From contig DATBJJ010000169.1 in NCBI GenBank assembly GCA_036556425.1, positions 31,464-95,463 on the forward strand: a stretch of DNA of 64,000 nucleotides, in the 5' to 3' direction. Origin of the DNA: DATBJJ01 sp036556425 (GTDB lineage Bacteria; Acidobacteriota; Vicinamibacteria; Vicinamibacterales; 2-12-FULL-66-21). Position numbers and translations under genes: made by a program. Position 1 is the stretch's first letter. Each line of letters starts with the position of its first letter. Shown here in pieces: positions 31,730 through 40,698 of this stretch. The notes below the pieces were generated by a model. It was not told the origin of the DNA. It saw only the letters and a list, made by a program, of their open reading frames with translations, and did not search any database.

Positions 31730-34512
31730 CAGAATCTCGCTCGAATCCCGAACTGAAACGCCCGCGGCTCGCCGACGGCCGTCACCTGTCCGAAGTCGGC
31801 GGCCGGATTCGCCGGATACGCGCCGGCGCCGAAGTTCGAATTGCGCGTCAACACGTTGACGTGATTCGTCAGGTTGAAGCCCTCGGCGATCGCCTCGATG
31901 CCGACGCGATCGCTGACCCGGAACATGCGGCTCACGCGCGCGTTCAGCGACACGAACGGCGTGCCCACGCCGGCATTGCGCGCGATGAAGGCGCCGTTCA
32001 CGATCGGACGTCCAGGCGTTCCTTGAATCGTCGTCACGCCCGACGTGATGTTGAACGGCGCCGCGGAGTACGCCTGAAGCATCGCGCTCGCCTCGAACCC
32101 GCGCGCCCGCGCCGAGCCGCTGACGACGACGCGATGGCGCTGATCGTCGTCCGATCGGCCCCAGTCCTTCGAGAGATCGAACGGATCGATCGGCGAGCTG
32201 AAGAAGAACTCGCCGAGGTTGTTCATCGATTTCGAGAACGTGTAGGACACACGGTAGCTGCCCCACTTCGTCGGCCGCCGAACGGCGGAGACGTGCAGCC
32301 CGTGATAGTTCGACGATCCGGCAGACGAGTATCGGCTGTTGTTGCCGTAGCTCGCATTCGGCCGGCAGCCGTTGTTCGTTCCGACGGCCGCGCAGCTCGG
32401 CACGTTTTGATTGATCGACATCAGCAAGTTGCGGCCGCGCACGTACTGGTACCCGACCGTGACCGTCGTCCGGTCGTCGACTTGCCGCTCGAATTCCACG
32501 CTCGCCTGACGCGACGACGCATTCTGTAGATTGCGATCCATTGTCGTCAGCTGCGGCAGCGTCACGGATGCCGTCACTCCGGACAGCGTGGCCGGAAACT
32601 GCGGCGCGCCAGCCTGCGTCGGCGAAAGATTCACGGCGATCTGGCGGAGGTTGTTCAGGTCCGTCGTGTTCCCGGCGGAAAGGATCGCATTGGCGACGGC
32701 GCGCAGCGGCACGCGATCGTAGAAGACGCCCGCGCTGGCGCGCACGACGGTGTGCCGCAACGTCGATGGCGACCAGGCGATGCCGATGCGCGGCGACACG
32801 TTGTCGGTATCCGTCTCGATCGTCTCGAGGTACTGAAGATCGTACCGGACGCCGATGTTCGCCGTGATGCTCGACGTGAGCTTCCACTCGTCCTGCGCGT
32901 AGATGCCGACGTTCGCGTTCTTCTGAGCGACTTCCGTCGCGCCGAACGTCTGCGAGAATCCCGCGTTGTTGTAGACGCCGTTCAGAAAGTTCGCCAGCGA
33001 CGAGAACCCGTACGATCCGCGAATCGCCCGCGGAAACGTGATGTCGTCGTCGTTGTAGAGGAAATCCAGTCCAGCGCGGAATGCGTGCGCGCCCGCGTGA
33101 TGCGAGAGGTTGTTCACGATCTGATACAGCCGATTGATCCGACCTGTCGGGCTGCCCGAGGAGGTCCCGAACGATCCCACGCCCGCGATGCTGACGGCCG
33201 GCCCGATCGGATCGGTGGGGAGCGCCGACAGATCGCCCGACGCGAACATCGCGCGCGTCTCGAGCACGGTGCGCGCCGACAGGGTCAGCGTGTTGCCGAC
33301 GGCAATCGCGTGGTCGATGTTGTCGAGGCCCGAGGAGGCGCTCGGCGCGTTCAGCGCGCCGGCGCCCCGCGCGTTCGTCGAGCTGACGTCGTAGAGGCTG
33401 TAGCGGACGCTGACGCGATCGCGCGGACCGGCCTGATGATCGACTTTCGCGAGCACGTTGGTGGAGTCGACTGGATTTGGATAGATGCCGGTCTCGACCA
33501 ACGGACCGCGGTACCCGACTGCGGCGAGCCGCGCGTTCACGATCGCCGCGTTCTCGGAGAGAATCCGCACGAGCCCTGTTTGATCGAGACGCCGCTGCTC
33601 GAAATTCCCGAAGTAGAACGTCCGATTCCGCGCCAGCGGACCGCCAAGGCTTCCTCCGTACTGCCACTGATCCATCGGCAGCTTCCTCTGCGCGATCGGG
33701 TTCGCCGCGTTGAAGCGATCGTCACGCACGAAGTCGTAGGCCGTGCCGCGGACGACGTTCGTGCCGCTCCTCGTCACGACGTTCACGTAGCCGCCCAGCG
33801 CGCGTCCGAGCTCCGCCTGACCGCCCGACGTCACGACCTGTACCTGCTCGATCGCGTCGATGCCGTACGTCATCCCGCTCAACGCCGCCGCATCATCGTT
33901 CCCCGAGAGCCCGTCGACGATGAAGTTGTTCGAGAGATTGCGTTGGCTGTTGACCGAGAGGCTCACGCCCGGGACGGCTGACGTTTCCGGGAACAACTGC
34001 GAGCTGTTGACGTTCGTGATCGACACGCCGGGCACGAGCAGCGCGACCTCGAGAAAGTTCCGGCCGTTCAGCGGAATGGTCCCGAGCTCCATCTCCGGCA
34101 CCGTGCCGGCGATCTGGCTGCGCGCCGCCTCGAGCACCGTTGCTTCTCCGGAAACGGTCACGCTGGCGTCGAGGCCGCGAATGGCGAGCGTCACCGGCAG
34201 CTCGAACGCCGCACCGGCGGACACCGTCAGCCGCCGCGTCGCGTCCGCGAAGCCTTGTTGATGAATGACGATCTCGTACGCGCCGACTTTCAGGTACGGA
34301 AACCTGAAGCGGCCCACAGCGTCGGTCGTCGTCTCCGCGACGACATTGGTGTCGGTGTGGCGGGCGGCGACGCTTGCGCCCGGCACCGCCCCACCGGAAG
34401 GATCGATGACACGCCCGCTGACGCTCCCATAGTCGACCGCCTGCTGCGCATGTCCGGGATGCGGACATCCGAGCAGGCATCCGACGAGAGCGATAATGCC
34501 CGCACTCTTCAC
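31729..34512 (-). CDS. TonB-dependent receptor in the copper-linked operon
   Basis: About 927 residues. After the signal peptide (KSAGIIALVGCLLGCPHPGHAQ) comes a carboxypeptidase-regulatory-like domain (YGSVSGRVIDPSGGAVPGASV, about 25-105), a plug (LNGRNFLEVALLVPGV, NFIVDGLSGND, VNVVTRSGTNVVRG) and a barrel ending in FQFGIRARF. GTG at 34512 has GGAGG five bases upstream and is preferred to the ATG at 34542. The gene lies 71 bases after the Cys/His-rich protein gene and is coupled to the BNR lipoprotein gene. Receptor-lipoprotein pairing is typical of outer-membrane uptake, so this pair may bind a metal complex; the ligand is inferred from context only. Confidence 0.92.
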   Translation of the reverse strand: MKSAGIIALVGCLLGCPHPGHAQQAVDYGSVSGRVIDPSGGAVPGASVAARHTDTNVVAETTTDAVGRFRFPYLKVGAYEIVIHQQGFADATRRLTVSAGAAFELPVTLAIRGLDASVTVSGEATVLEAARSQIAGTVPEMELGTIPLNGRNFLEVALLVPGVSITNVNSSQLFPETSAVPGVSLSVNSQRNLSNNFIVDGLSGNDDAAALSGMTYGIDAIEQVQVVTSGGQAELGRALGGYVNVVTRSGTNVVRGTAYDFVRDDRFNAANPIAQRKLPMDQWQYGGSLGGPLARNRTFYFGNFEQRRLDQTGLVRILSENAAIVNARLAAVGYRGPLVETGIYPNPVDSTNVLAKVDHQAGPRDRVSVRYSLYDVSSTNARGAGALNAPSASSGLDNIDHAIAVGNTLTLSARTVLETRAMFASGDLSALPTDPIGPAVSIAGVGSFGTSSGSPTGRINRLYQIVNNLSHHAGAHAFRAGLDFLYNDDDITFPRAIRGSYGFSSLANFLNGVYNNAGFSQTFGATEVAQKNANVGIYAQDEWKLTSSITANIGVRYDLQYLETIETDTDNVSPRIGIAWSPSTLRHTVVRASAGVFYDRVPLRAVANAILSAGNTTDLNNLRQIAVNLSPTQAGAPQFPATLSGVTASVTLPQLTTMDRNLQNASSRQASVEFERQVDDRTTVTVGYQYVRGRNLLMSINQNVPSCAAVGTNNGCRPNASYGNNSRYSSAGSSNYHGLHVSAVRRPTKWGSYRVSYTFSKSMNNLGEFFFSSPIDPFDLSKDWGRSDDDQRHRVVVSGSARARGFEASAMLQAYSAAPFNITSGVTTIQGTPGRPIVNGAFIARNAGVGTPFVSLNARVSRMFRVSDRVGIEAIAEGFNLTNHVNVLTRNSNFGAGAYPANPAADFGQVTAVGEPRAFQFGIRARF

Positions 34513-34583
34513 GGAGTCCTCCGCGCTGAAAACGAACGCCAATCAGGGTCCGGCCAACGCCGGACGTTATAGGGACGGGTTCG

Positions 34584-34952
34584 TCAGGCTCGCGGAGGCT
34601 GTGGATCGGGAGGCGTGACGCGGCGGATCAGATTTTCAAGAGCGCGAACCTGCGTGGCCGCGATTTCGAGGCTGGGGCTGGATACCGGCGCCGTGGGAAG
34701 AATGCCGTAATTCGAGAGCAGCGCCGTCAGCGCGCCCATCGGTCCACCGCACGTGCCCTGCAGGCGGCATTCATCGCCGGCGTTTTGGGGAGCCGCCGCG
34801 TGGTGAGCAGTCGCGGCTTCATGGCATTTGGGCTCCGCCTTCGGGCGGTGCGCCGCGCAGCAATCGATCGGCACGATCGCGAGCATGGCCGCCGCCTGAA
34901 ATGCCAGGCAAGCCATCGCGAGCCGACGCAGGTGCGCGCGGAGCGATCCCAT
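34584..34952 (-). CDS. Small exported Cys/His-rich protein
   Basis: A 122-residue protein with a hydrophobic leader (LAMACLAFQAAAMLAIVPID). After it come Cys31-Cys32, His35, Cys43-His44, His50-His51, Cys62 and Cys68: a dense set of soft-metal ligands in about 40 residues. The C-terminal part is a plain helix (LEIAATQVRALENLIRRV) ending in Pro-rich residues. No named family recognised. It lies 11 bases downstream of the CopA-type ATPase and upstream of the TonB receptor. Binding of Cu(I) in the periplasm is a reasonable inference from composition and context. Confidence 0.72.
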   Translation of the reverse strand: MGSLRAHLRRLAMACLAFQAAAMLAIVPIDCCAAHRPKAEPKCHEAATAHHAAAPQNAGDECRLQGTCGGPMGALTALLSNYGILPTAPVSSPSLEIAATQVRALENLIRRVTPPDPQPPRA

Positions 34953-34963
34953 CGGCGATCAGC

Positions 34964-37279
34964 TTAACGGAGGAGGCGGGCGTGTTTCAAGCGGAGCGCG
35001 TTCGCGATGACCGACACGGAGCTGAACGTCATTGCCGCGCTGGCCCAGATCGGACTGATCAGGATTCCGAGGATCGGATACAACGCTCCCGCGGCGACCG
35101 GCACGCCCACGGCGTTGTAGACGAATGCGAGGAACAGATTCTGGCGGATGTTCCTCATCGTCACGCGGCTGAGTCGGATGGCGCGCACGATTCCGCGCAC
35201 GTCGCCGCCGACGAGCGTGATGCCGGCGCTCTCGATCGCGATATCCGTTCCGGTGCCCATCGCGATTCCCACGAACGCTTCCGACAACGCCGGCGCGTCG
35301 TTGAGGCCGTCGCCGGCCATCGCCGTGCGGCGTCCTTCATTCTGCAAGCGGCGGATCGCTTCCCGCTTTCCCGCCGGACTGACGTCGGCGATGACCTCGT
35401 CGATGCCGACCGCTGTGGCGACGGCGCGGGCGGCCGCTTCGTTGTCGCCGCTCAACATCACGACGCGCAGGCCTTCGGCTTTCAGCGCGCGCACGGCGTC
35501 CGCGGCAAATGGCTTGATAGGATCGGCCACCTCGATCGCGCCGGCCGCCTGCTTCTCGACGGCAACGAACATCGTCGTGCGTCCAACGGTCGATCGATCG
35601 AGTCCGGCAAGATCGATCCCTCGCTCCCGCAGCCAGGCGGCGCTGCCGACAGTGACGTCGCGGCCGTCGATCCGCCCGGCGACGCCGCGTCCCGTGATCG
35701 ACTCGAAGCCGGAGACCGAGGGTTTCTTCAACCCGCGATCCCGCGCCGCCGCCAACACCGCCGCCGCGAGCGGATGCTCGCTCGCCTGCTCCAAACCCGA
35801 TGCGAGCCGCAGCACGTCGTCTTCCGAGAATCCTGCGGACGCCTTCACCGCGGCGACCCGCGGCTTCCCTTCCGTCAACGTTCCGGTCTTGTCGACGACG
35901 ACCGTATCGACCTTCTCCAGGCGCTCCAGCGCCTCGGCGTTCCTGACGAGCACGCCCGCGGCCGCGCCGCGTCCCGTGCCGACCATGATGGCCATGGGCG
36001 TTGCGAGGCCGAGCGCGCACGGGCACGCAATGATCAGCACGGCGACGGCCGACAACAACGCAATCGCGAATCGCGGCTCCGGCCCCCACATCGACCACGC
36101 GACGAACGCGACGATCGCAACCGCGACGACCGCGGGCACGAACCACGCCGACACGACGTCGGCGAGCCGCTGAATCGGCGCGCGCGTCCGCTGCGCTTCA
36201 CCAACCATGCGGACGATCTGCGCGAGGACCGTATCCGCGCCGACGCGCTCCGCGCGCATGACGAAGCTGCCCGTGCCGTTGATCGTGCCGCCCGTGACGC
36301 GCCCGCCCGTTTCCTTCGGCACCGGCATCGGCTCGCCCGTCAACATCGACTCGTCGACGACGCTCTGGCCCTCGACGACAACGCCGTCGACGGGAATGCG
36401 TTCGCCGGGACGCACGCGAATGAGATCGAGCAGATGCACGTGCGCGATCGGCTCGTCGTGCTCCTCGCCGCCGCGGATGATGCGCGCCGTGCGCGGCGCG
36501 AGATCGAGCAGGTGCCGGATCGCATCGCTCGTGCGTCCGCGTGCGCGAAGCTCGAGGACCTGACCGAGCAGCACGAGCGCCGTGATCACGACTGCCGTCT
36601 CGAAGTACGTCTCGACCGATCCGTGCGTGCGGAAGGCGTCCGGAAACAGATCGGGAACGAGCGTCGCGGCGACGCTGTAGGCGTACGCCGTTCCGACGCC
36701 GAGCGCGATCAGCGTGAACATGTTCGGCTGCCGGGTGCGGATCGAGCTCCAGCCGCGCACGAAGAACGGCCAGCCCGCCCACAACACGACCGGCGTCGCG
36801 CACACGAGACCGATCCAGTTGACGATCGTCATCGAGGTGATGACAGGCCATCGCCCGAAGAGGTTCAGCGAGACGTGAAACGATCGCAGCAGGCCGAACA
36901 TGTCGGCCATGGCGAGGATGAACACCGGGAGGCCGAGCGCCGTGGCGATCCAGAACCGCCGCGTCATGTCGACGAGCTCGGGGTTCGGTCCCTGGTCCGC
37001 GGTGATCGTCATGGGCTCGAGCGCCATGCCGCACTTCGGGCACGCGCCCGGACCTCGCTGCACGACTTCGGGGTGCATCGGGCACGTGTAAAGCGCTTCA
37101 TCATCCGCAGCGTCCGGCTTCGGCTGGACGTGACGCGCGTCGAGAAACGACTCCGGGCTCGCCTTGAATCGCGCGAGACAGGACGGATTGCAGAAGTAGT
37201 GGCGCTTGCCGCGATAGTCGTACGCGCCCGCCGCGCTGGCAGGGTCGACGGTCATTCCGCAGACCGGATCTACTGCCAC
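34964..37279 (-). CDS. copA: Copper-exporting P1B-type ATPase with YHS and metal-binding N-terminus
   Basis: A 771-residue heavy-metal pump. The N-terminus has a YHS domain (DPVCGMTVDP, HYFCNPSCLARF, 1-46), then a CxxC-type binding domain (YTCPMHPEVV, CPKCGMALEP, about 63-90), and no HMA ferredoxin-like domain. The membrane motif is Cys419-Pro-Cys421 (CPCALGLATP). Other motifs are LTGEPMPVPK, phosphorylation Asp463 in DKTGTL, SEHPLAAAVL with the HP pair, and GDGLNDAPAL. The Cys-Pro-Cys set, plus Asn and Met residues in the last helices (YNAVGVPVAAG, MTFSSVSVIANALRL), points to Cu(I)/Ag(I) export. Its start overlaps the CueR-type regulator by 10 bases. Confidence 0.95.
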   Translation of the reverse strand: MAVDPVCGMTVDPASAAGAYDYRGKRHYFCNPSCLARFKASPESFLDARHVQPKPDAADDEALYTCPMHPEVVQRGPGACPKCGMALEPMTITADQGPNPELVDMTRRFWIATALGLPVFILAMADMFGLLRSFHVSLNLFGRWPVITSMTIVNWIGLVCATPVVLWAGWPFFVRGWSSIRTRQPNMFTLIALGVGTAYAYSVAATLVPDLFPDAFRTHGSVETYFETAVVITALVLLGQVLELRARGRTSDAIRHLLDLAPRTARIIRGGEEHDEPIAHVHLLDLIRVRPGERIPVDGVVVEGQSVVDESMLTGEPMPVPKETGGRVTGGTINGTGSFVMRAERVGADTVLAQIVRMVGEAQRTRAPIQRLADVVSAWFVPAVVAVAIVAFVAWSMWGPEPRFAIALLSAVAVLIIACPCALGLATPMAIMVGTGRGAAAGVLVRNAEALERLEKVDTVVVDKTGTLTEGKPRVAAVKASAGFSEDDVLRLASGLEQASEHPLAAAVLAAARDRGLKKPSVSGFESITGRGVAGRIDGRDVTVGSAAWLRERGIDLAGLDRSTVGRTTMFVAVEKQAAGAIEVADPIKPFAADAVRALKAEGLRVVMLSGDNEAAARAVATAVGIDEVIADVSPAGKREAIRRLQNEGRRTAMAGDGLNDAPALSEAFVGIAMGTGTDIAIESAGITLVGGDVRGIVRAIRLSRVTMRNIRQNLFLAFVYNAVGVPVAAGALYPILGILISPIWASAAMTFSSVSVIANALRLKHARLLR

Positions 37280-37671
37280 GAGACCTCCCCGGCGAGGTCA
37301 TCGAGAATCGGGCAGTCCGGCCGGTCGTCGCCGTGGCAGTGCTGTACGAGCTGCTGCAGCGACCTGCGCATGGACTCGAGCTTCTCGATCCTGGCCTGCA
37401 GATCATCGATGTGCTGCTGCGCGACGCGCCGTACGTCGGCGCTCGCGCGCCGGCGGTTCCTCCACAATCCAAGGAGGCGCTCGATCTGCTTCATCGAGAA
37501 ACCGAGCTCCCGGGCGCGGCGGATGAATTGCAGCGTATGGATGTCGTTCGCGCTGTAGATGCGATAGCCGCCATCGGTGCGCCTCGCGCGCGCCATGAGA
37601 CCGATCGCCTCGTAATGGCGAATCATCTTGGCGGAGACGCCCGATTCCTGTGACGCCCGTCCGATGTTCAT
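37270..37671 (-). CDS. cueR: CueR-type MerR regulator of copper/silver response
   Basis: A 133-residue MerR protein. The N-terminal winged helix-turn-helix (NIGRASQESGVSAKMIRHYE) is followed by a dimer coiled coil. Metal-sensing residues are at Cys112 and Cys120 (HCHGDDRPDC), and Ser77 (RRASADV) marks a monovalent-metal sensor; all three match E. coli CueR numbering as I recall it. It should activate the operon starting at its own promoter when Cu(I) or Ag(I) is bound. Its stop overlaps the CopA gene start. GAAGG lies just before the ATG, but the predicted transcript start is at the ATG itself. Confidence 0.93.
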   Translation of the reverse strand: MNIGRASQESGVSAKMIRHYEAIGLMARARRTDGGYRIYSANDIHTLQFIRRARELGFSMKQIERLLGLWRNRRRASADVRRVAQQHIDDLQARIEKLESMRRSLQQLVQHCHGDDRPDCPILDDLAGEVSWQ

Positions 37672-37677
37672 GCCTTC

Positions 37678-37708
37678 AGGTTTAACCTTCCCATGATGTT
37701 AATGTCAA
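37678..37708 (-). promoter_or_regulatory. CueR-type promoter/operator with 19-bp spacer
   Basis: On the minus strand the -35 box TTGACA (37708-37703) and -10 box AAACCT (37683-37678) are 19 bp apart, the long spacing that MerR activators need. The right half-site GGAAGGTTAAACCT matches the E. coli copA operator in sequence and spacing, as I recall it; the left half is divergent. The start codon follows six bases after the -10, so the mRNA may be leaderless. The divergent RidA gene starts 49 bases upstream of the -35. Confidence 0.75.
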
Positions 37709-37756
37709 CGGGCAATGGCATTTCGCGCGGCGGCCGCTCTGCCGTAGCATCGCTGC

Positions 37757-38143
37757 ATGATCACTTCCGTGTTTGCTCCCGAGCTTCCACCGCCCGCTGG
37801 CCCGTATTCCCCCGCGATAATCGCGGGCAATCTCGTTTTCGTGTCCGGTCAAGCCGGGCGCGATCCGCGGACGCTGCAGACGCCCGAAGACATCGAGGCG
37901 CAGACCGAGCAGGCGCTGCGCAACGTCGCGGCGATCCTCGAAGCGGCCGGCTCGAGCTTGCGCCACGTCATTCGATGCGGCGTCTTCCTGGTCGACATGA
38001 GCGAGTTCAGCCGCATGAACGCGGTCTACGCGCGCATGTTCGGCGATCACCGTCCCGCGCGGACGACCGTCGAGGTGTCGGGGCTGCCTGGAGCCGGGCT
38101 GCGCGTCGAGATCGACGCGGTCGCGCTTCTTCCGAGCGCATGA
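37757..38143 (+). CDS. RidA-family reactive intermediate deaminase
   Basis: A 128-residue protein matching the RidA/YjgF/UK114 family throughout: GPYSPAIIAGNLVFVSGQAGRDPRT, QTEQALRNVAAILEAAGSS, VIRCGVFLVDMSEFSRMNAVYARMF, RTTVEVSGLPGAGLRVEIDAVAL, including the active-site Arg in ARTTV. It hydrolyses enamine/imine intermediates made by PLP enzymes. It overlaps the next gene by four bases (ATGA). Pairing with an ornithine-cyclodeaminase-family enzyme, which makes imines, fits that role. Confidence 0.94.
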   Translation: MITSVFAPELPPPAGPYSPAIIAGNLVFVSGQAGRDPRTLQTPEDIEAQTEQALRNVAAILEAAGSSLRHVIRCGVFLVDMSEFSRMNAVYARMFGDHRPARTTVEVSGLPGAGLRVEIDAVALLPSA

Positions 38144-39099
38144 CCGCAATCCCCGTCGTCGACGAGCACGCGCTGCGGGAGGCCGTCACGCCCGAATGGG
38201 CGGTCGACGTCATGCGTGAGGCGTTCCGCGCCGACGGCGAAGGCCGCACGCGCGTGCCGTCGCCGATCAATCTCGATCTGCCATCCGCGCACGGCGAGTT
38301 CCATATCAAGACGGCGTACATCGCGGACGTGCCGCACATCGCGGTGAAGGTCGCGTCCGGGTTCTACGACAACCCGTCGCGCGGCCTGCCGAGCGGATCG
38401 GGATTGATGGCCGTCTTCGACGCCGAGACTGGGTTTCCTTGCGCGCTGCTGCTCGACAACGGTTTCTTGACGGACATCCGCACGGCGGCCGCCGGGGCCG
38501 TCGCGGCGGATCTGCTCGCCCGCCCGCGGGTGGAGACCGTCGGCGTGCTGGGCTCCGGCGTCCAAGCGCGCCTTCAAATTCGCTGCTTGCGTACGGTGCG
38601 CACGTTCGATCGCGTGATCGCGTGGAGCCGCACGCGCGCGAACCTCGAGCGCTACTGCGACGAGCTCCGCGCCGAAGGACTCGAGGTGGAGGCCGCGGAC
38701 ACGCCGCAGCACGTGTGCCGCGCCGATATCCTCATCACGGCCACGCCGAGCCGCGAGCCGCTCGTCCGCGCCGCATGGCTGCACGACGGGCTGCACGTGA
38801 CGGCGCTCGGTTCCGACGCGCCGGGCAAGCAGGAGCTCGACGCCGACTGCCTCGATCGCGCCGATCTCGTCGTCGTCGATCGGTTCGCGCAATGCGCGGC
38901 GTTCGGCGAGCTGAAGCACGCGCTCGACGCCGCGCTGCTGACCCGGCACGACGTGCACGCCGAGCTCGGCGCGGTTGCGGCCGGCCTTCGACCGGGCCGC
39001 GAGCACGACCGCCAGATTACGATTGCCGATCTCACGGGCGTGGGGTTTCAAGACACCGCGATTGCGAGCCGCGTGCTTCGCGTGCTCGAGAATCGCTGA
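38140..39099 (+). CDS. Ornithine cyclodeaminase/mu-crystallin family protein
   Basis: A 319-residue NAD(P)-binding protein. The conserved blocks are HIKTAYIADVPHIAVKVASGFYDNP, FDAETGFPCALLLDNGFLTDIRTAAAGAVAADLL (the Lys/Arg/Asp substrate site), GVLGSGVQARLQIRCL (dinucleotide loop) and the ALGSDAPGKQELD segment. Members act as ornithine cyclodeaminases, ketimine reductases or alanine dehydrogenases; I cannot separate these. ATG at 38140 overlaps the RidA stop. It heads toward a short-chain dehydrogenase 20 bases later. Confidence 0.92.
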   Translation: MTAIPVVDEHALREAVTPEWAVDVMREAFRADGEGRTRVPSPINLDLPSAHGEFHIKTAYIADVPHIAVKVASGFYDNPSRGLPSGSGLMAVFDAETGFPCALLLDNGFLTDIRTAAAGAVAADLLARPRVETVGVLGSGVQARLQIRCLRTVRTFDRVIAWSRTRANLERYCDELRAEGLEVEAADTPQHVCRADILITATPSREPLVRAAWLHDGLHVTALGSDAPGKQELDADCLDRADLVVVDRFAQCAAFGELKHALDAALLTRHDVHAELGAVAAGLRPGREHDRQITIADLTGVGFQDTAIASRVLRVLENR

Positions 39100-39119
39100 C
39101 GCCGCTCTACAATCTCGCC

Positions 39120-39899
39120 ATGAAACAAACTGCGCTCGTCACCGGCGCCTCGGGTGGAATAGGCGAGGATCTCGCGAGGCTGATCGCCGCCAACGGCGAC
39201 AACGTCGTGCTGGTTGCGCGGAGCGCTGGAAAGCTGCAGGCGCTCGCGGACGAGCTGTCGCGCGCGCACACGATCGTCGCGAGCGTGCTCACGGCGGATC
39301 TCTCTCTACCAGGCGCGGGCGAAGACGTCGCCAATCGCCTCGCCGGACGCGGCGTGACCGTGGACATCCTCGTGAACAACGCCGGCTTCGGAACGTTCAA
39401 CCCGTTCGTCCGCGACGATCCTCGACAACTCGCCGACATGCTCCAGGTCAACGTCGCCGCGCTGACGATGCTGACGCGGTTTCTGCTGCCGGGGATGATC
39501 GAGCGGCGAAAAGGCCGGATTCTGAACGTCGCCTCCACCGCCGCGTTTCAGCCGGGACCGTTCATGGCGGTGTACTACGCATCGAAGGCGTACGTGCTGT
39601 CGCTCTCGGAGGCGCTGGCGGAAGAGACCGAGGGCACTGGCGTCACCGTGACGTGCCTCTGTCCCGGACCAACGCGTACGGGATTCCAGGAGCGCGCGCA
39701 TATTCAAAAGACGCGTCTCCTCAGCGTCATGAGCGTCATGACGTCCGCCGAAGTCGCGCGCGCGGGCTACGACGGCATGATGGCGGGACGTTCGCTCGTC
39801 GTGCCGGGCGTCCGCAACAAGATCGGCGTGCAGAGCCTCCGTTTCGTGCCGCGGCGCGTCGCAACGAAGCTCGTCAGGTCCCTCAACGCCGACGCCTGA
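39120..39899 (+). CDS. Short-chain dehydrogenase/reductase
   Basis: A 259-residue classical SDR. NAD(P) loop TGASGGIG is near residues 9-16, NNAGFG near 85, the Ser of the catalytic triad in NVASTAA and YYASKAY (Tyr and Lys) near 155-160. The family oxidises or reduces alcohols, sugars or lipid intermediates; the substrate is not visible. It sits 20 bases after the cyclodeaminase-family gene, and its stop shares a base with the truA start (TGATG), so translation is probably coupled. Confidence 0.94.
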   Translation: MKQTALVTGASGGIGEDLARLIAANGDNVVLVARSAGKLQALADELSRAHTIVASVLTADLSLPGAGEDVANRLAGRGVTVDILVNNAGFGTFNPFVRDDPRQLADMLQVNVAALTMLTRFLLPGMIERRKGRILNVASTAAFQPGPFMAVYYASKAYVLSLSEALAEETEGTGVTVTCLCPGPTRTGFQERAHIQKTRLLSVMSVMTSAEVARAGYDGMMAGRSLVVPGVRNKIGVQSLRFVPRRVATKLVRSLNADA

Positions 39900-40696
39900 T
39901 GCCGCGCTTCAAGCTGCTGATCGAATACGCCGGGACGCGATACAGCGGCTGGCAGATCCAGAAGAACGCGCGCACCGTGCAGGGGGAGATCGATCGCGCC
40001 ATTCGCGAGGTCACGGGCCGCCGCGAATTCGAGCTCTACGGATCCGGCCGGACGGATGCCGGCGTCCATGCGCTCGCGCAAGTCGCGCACCTCGAGCTCT
40101 ACACGAACCTTCAGCCCGAGCCGATGCGACGCGCGCTGAACGACGAGCTGCCCGCGGACATTCACATCATCGCGATCGAGAAAGCGCCGCATCGCTTTCA
40201 CGCGCGACATGACGCAGTGTCGCGAAGCTATCTCTATCAAATCTCACGCAGGCGGACCGCATTCGGCAAACCGTACGTCTGGTGGATCCGCGAGCCGCTC
40301 GACGTTGCTGCGATGCGCACCGCGGCCGCCGAGTTCGCGGGCCGCAAGGATTTCGCTCGCTTCTCGGACGACGATCCGGACGAGAAGTCGACGATCGTCG
40401 TGCTCGATCGCATCGAGATCGCCGAAGCGGGCGCGCTGCTCCTCATTCGCGTCCAGGGATCGCACTTCCTCTGGAAGATGGTGCGGCGCATCGTCGGCGT
40501 GCTCGCCGCCGTCGGCCGCGGAGAATTGAACGCGTCAGACGCCGCGCGGCTGCTCGAGCCGGACGACGATCGATCGCGCCGCGTCGCGCCCGCGGAGCTC
40601 ACCGCGCCCGCCGCGGGGTTGTTTCTGGAGTACGTGGCCTACAAGGGCGATTCGGGTCCGGGGCCGTTGCGGCCCGTAATCAATCTGGATCGGTGA
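39899..40696 (+). CDS. truA: tRNA pseudouridine synthase A
   Basis: A 265-residue enzyme that makes pseudouridine at positions 38-40 of tRNA anticodon arms. It opens with FKLLIEYAGTRYSGWQIQ, then TVQGEIDRA, and the catalytic Asp is in GSGRTDAGVHA. FHARHDAVSRSYLYQI and GSHFLWKMVRRIVGVL are also conserved. Length is normal. It is the last gene of the RidA-cyclodeaminase-SDR-TruA unit. A hairpin lies two bases after the stop. Confidence 0.97.
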   Translation: MPRFKLLIEYAGTRYSGWQIQKNARTVQGEIDRAIREVTGRREFELYGSGRTDAGVHALAQVAHLELYTNLQPEPMRRALNDELPADIHIIAIEKAPHRFHARHDAVSRSYLYQISRRRTAFGKPYVWWIREPLDVAAMRTAAAEFAGRKDFARFSDDDPDEKSTIVVLDRIEIAEAGALLLIRVQGSHFLWKMVRRIVGVLAAVGRGELNASDAARLLEPDDDRSRRVAPAELTAPAAGLFLEYVAYKGDSGPGPLRPVINLDR

Positions 40697-40698
40697 GA

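Noticed and set aside
31730..33667. Upstream extension of the BNR lipoprotein frame through the TonB receptor gene
   Set aside because: The frame stays open by composition only. The lipoprotein leader begins at the ATG at 31729, which overlaps the receptor stop.
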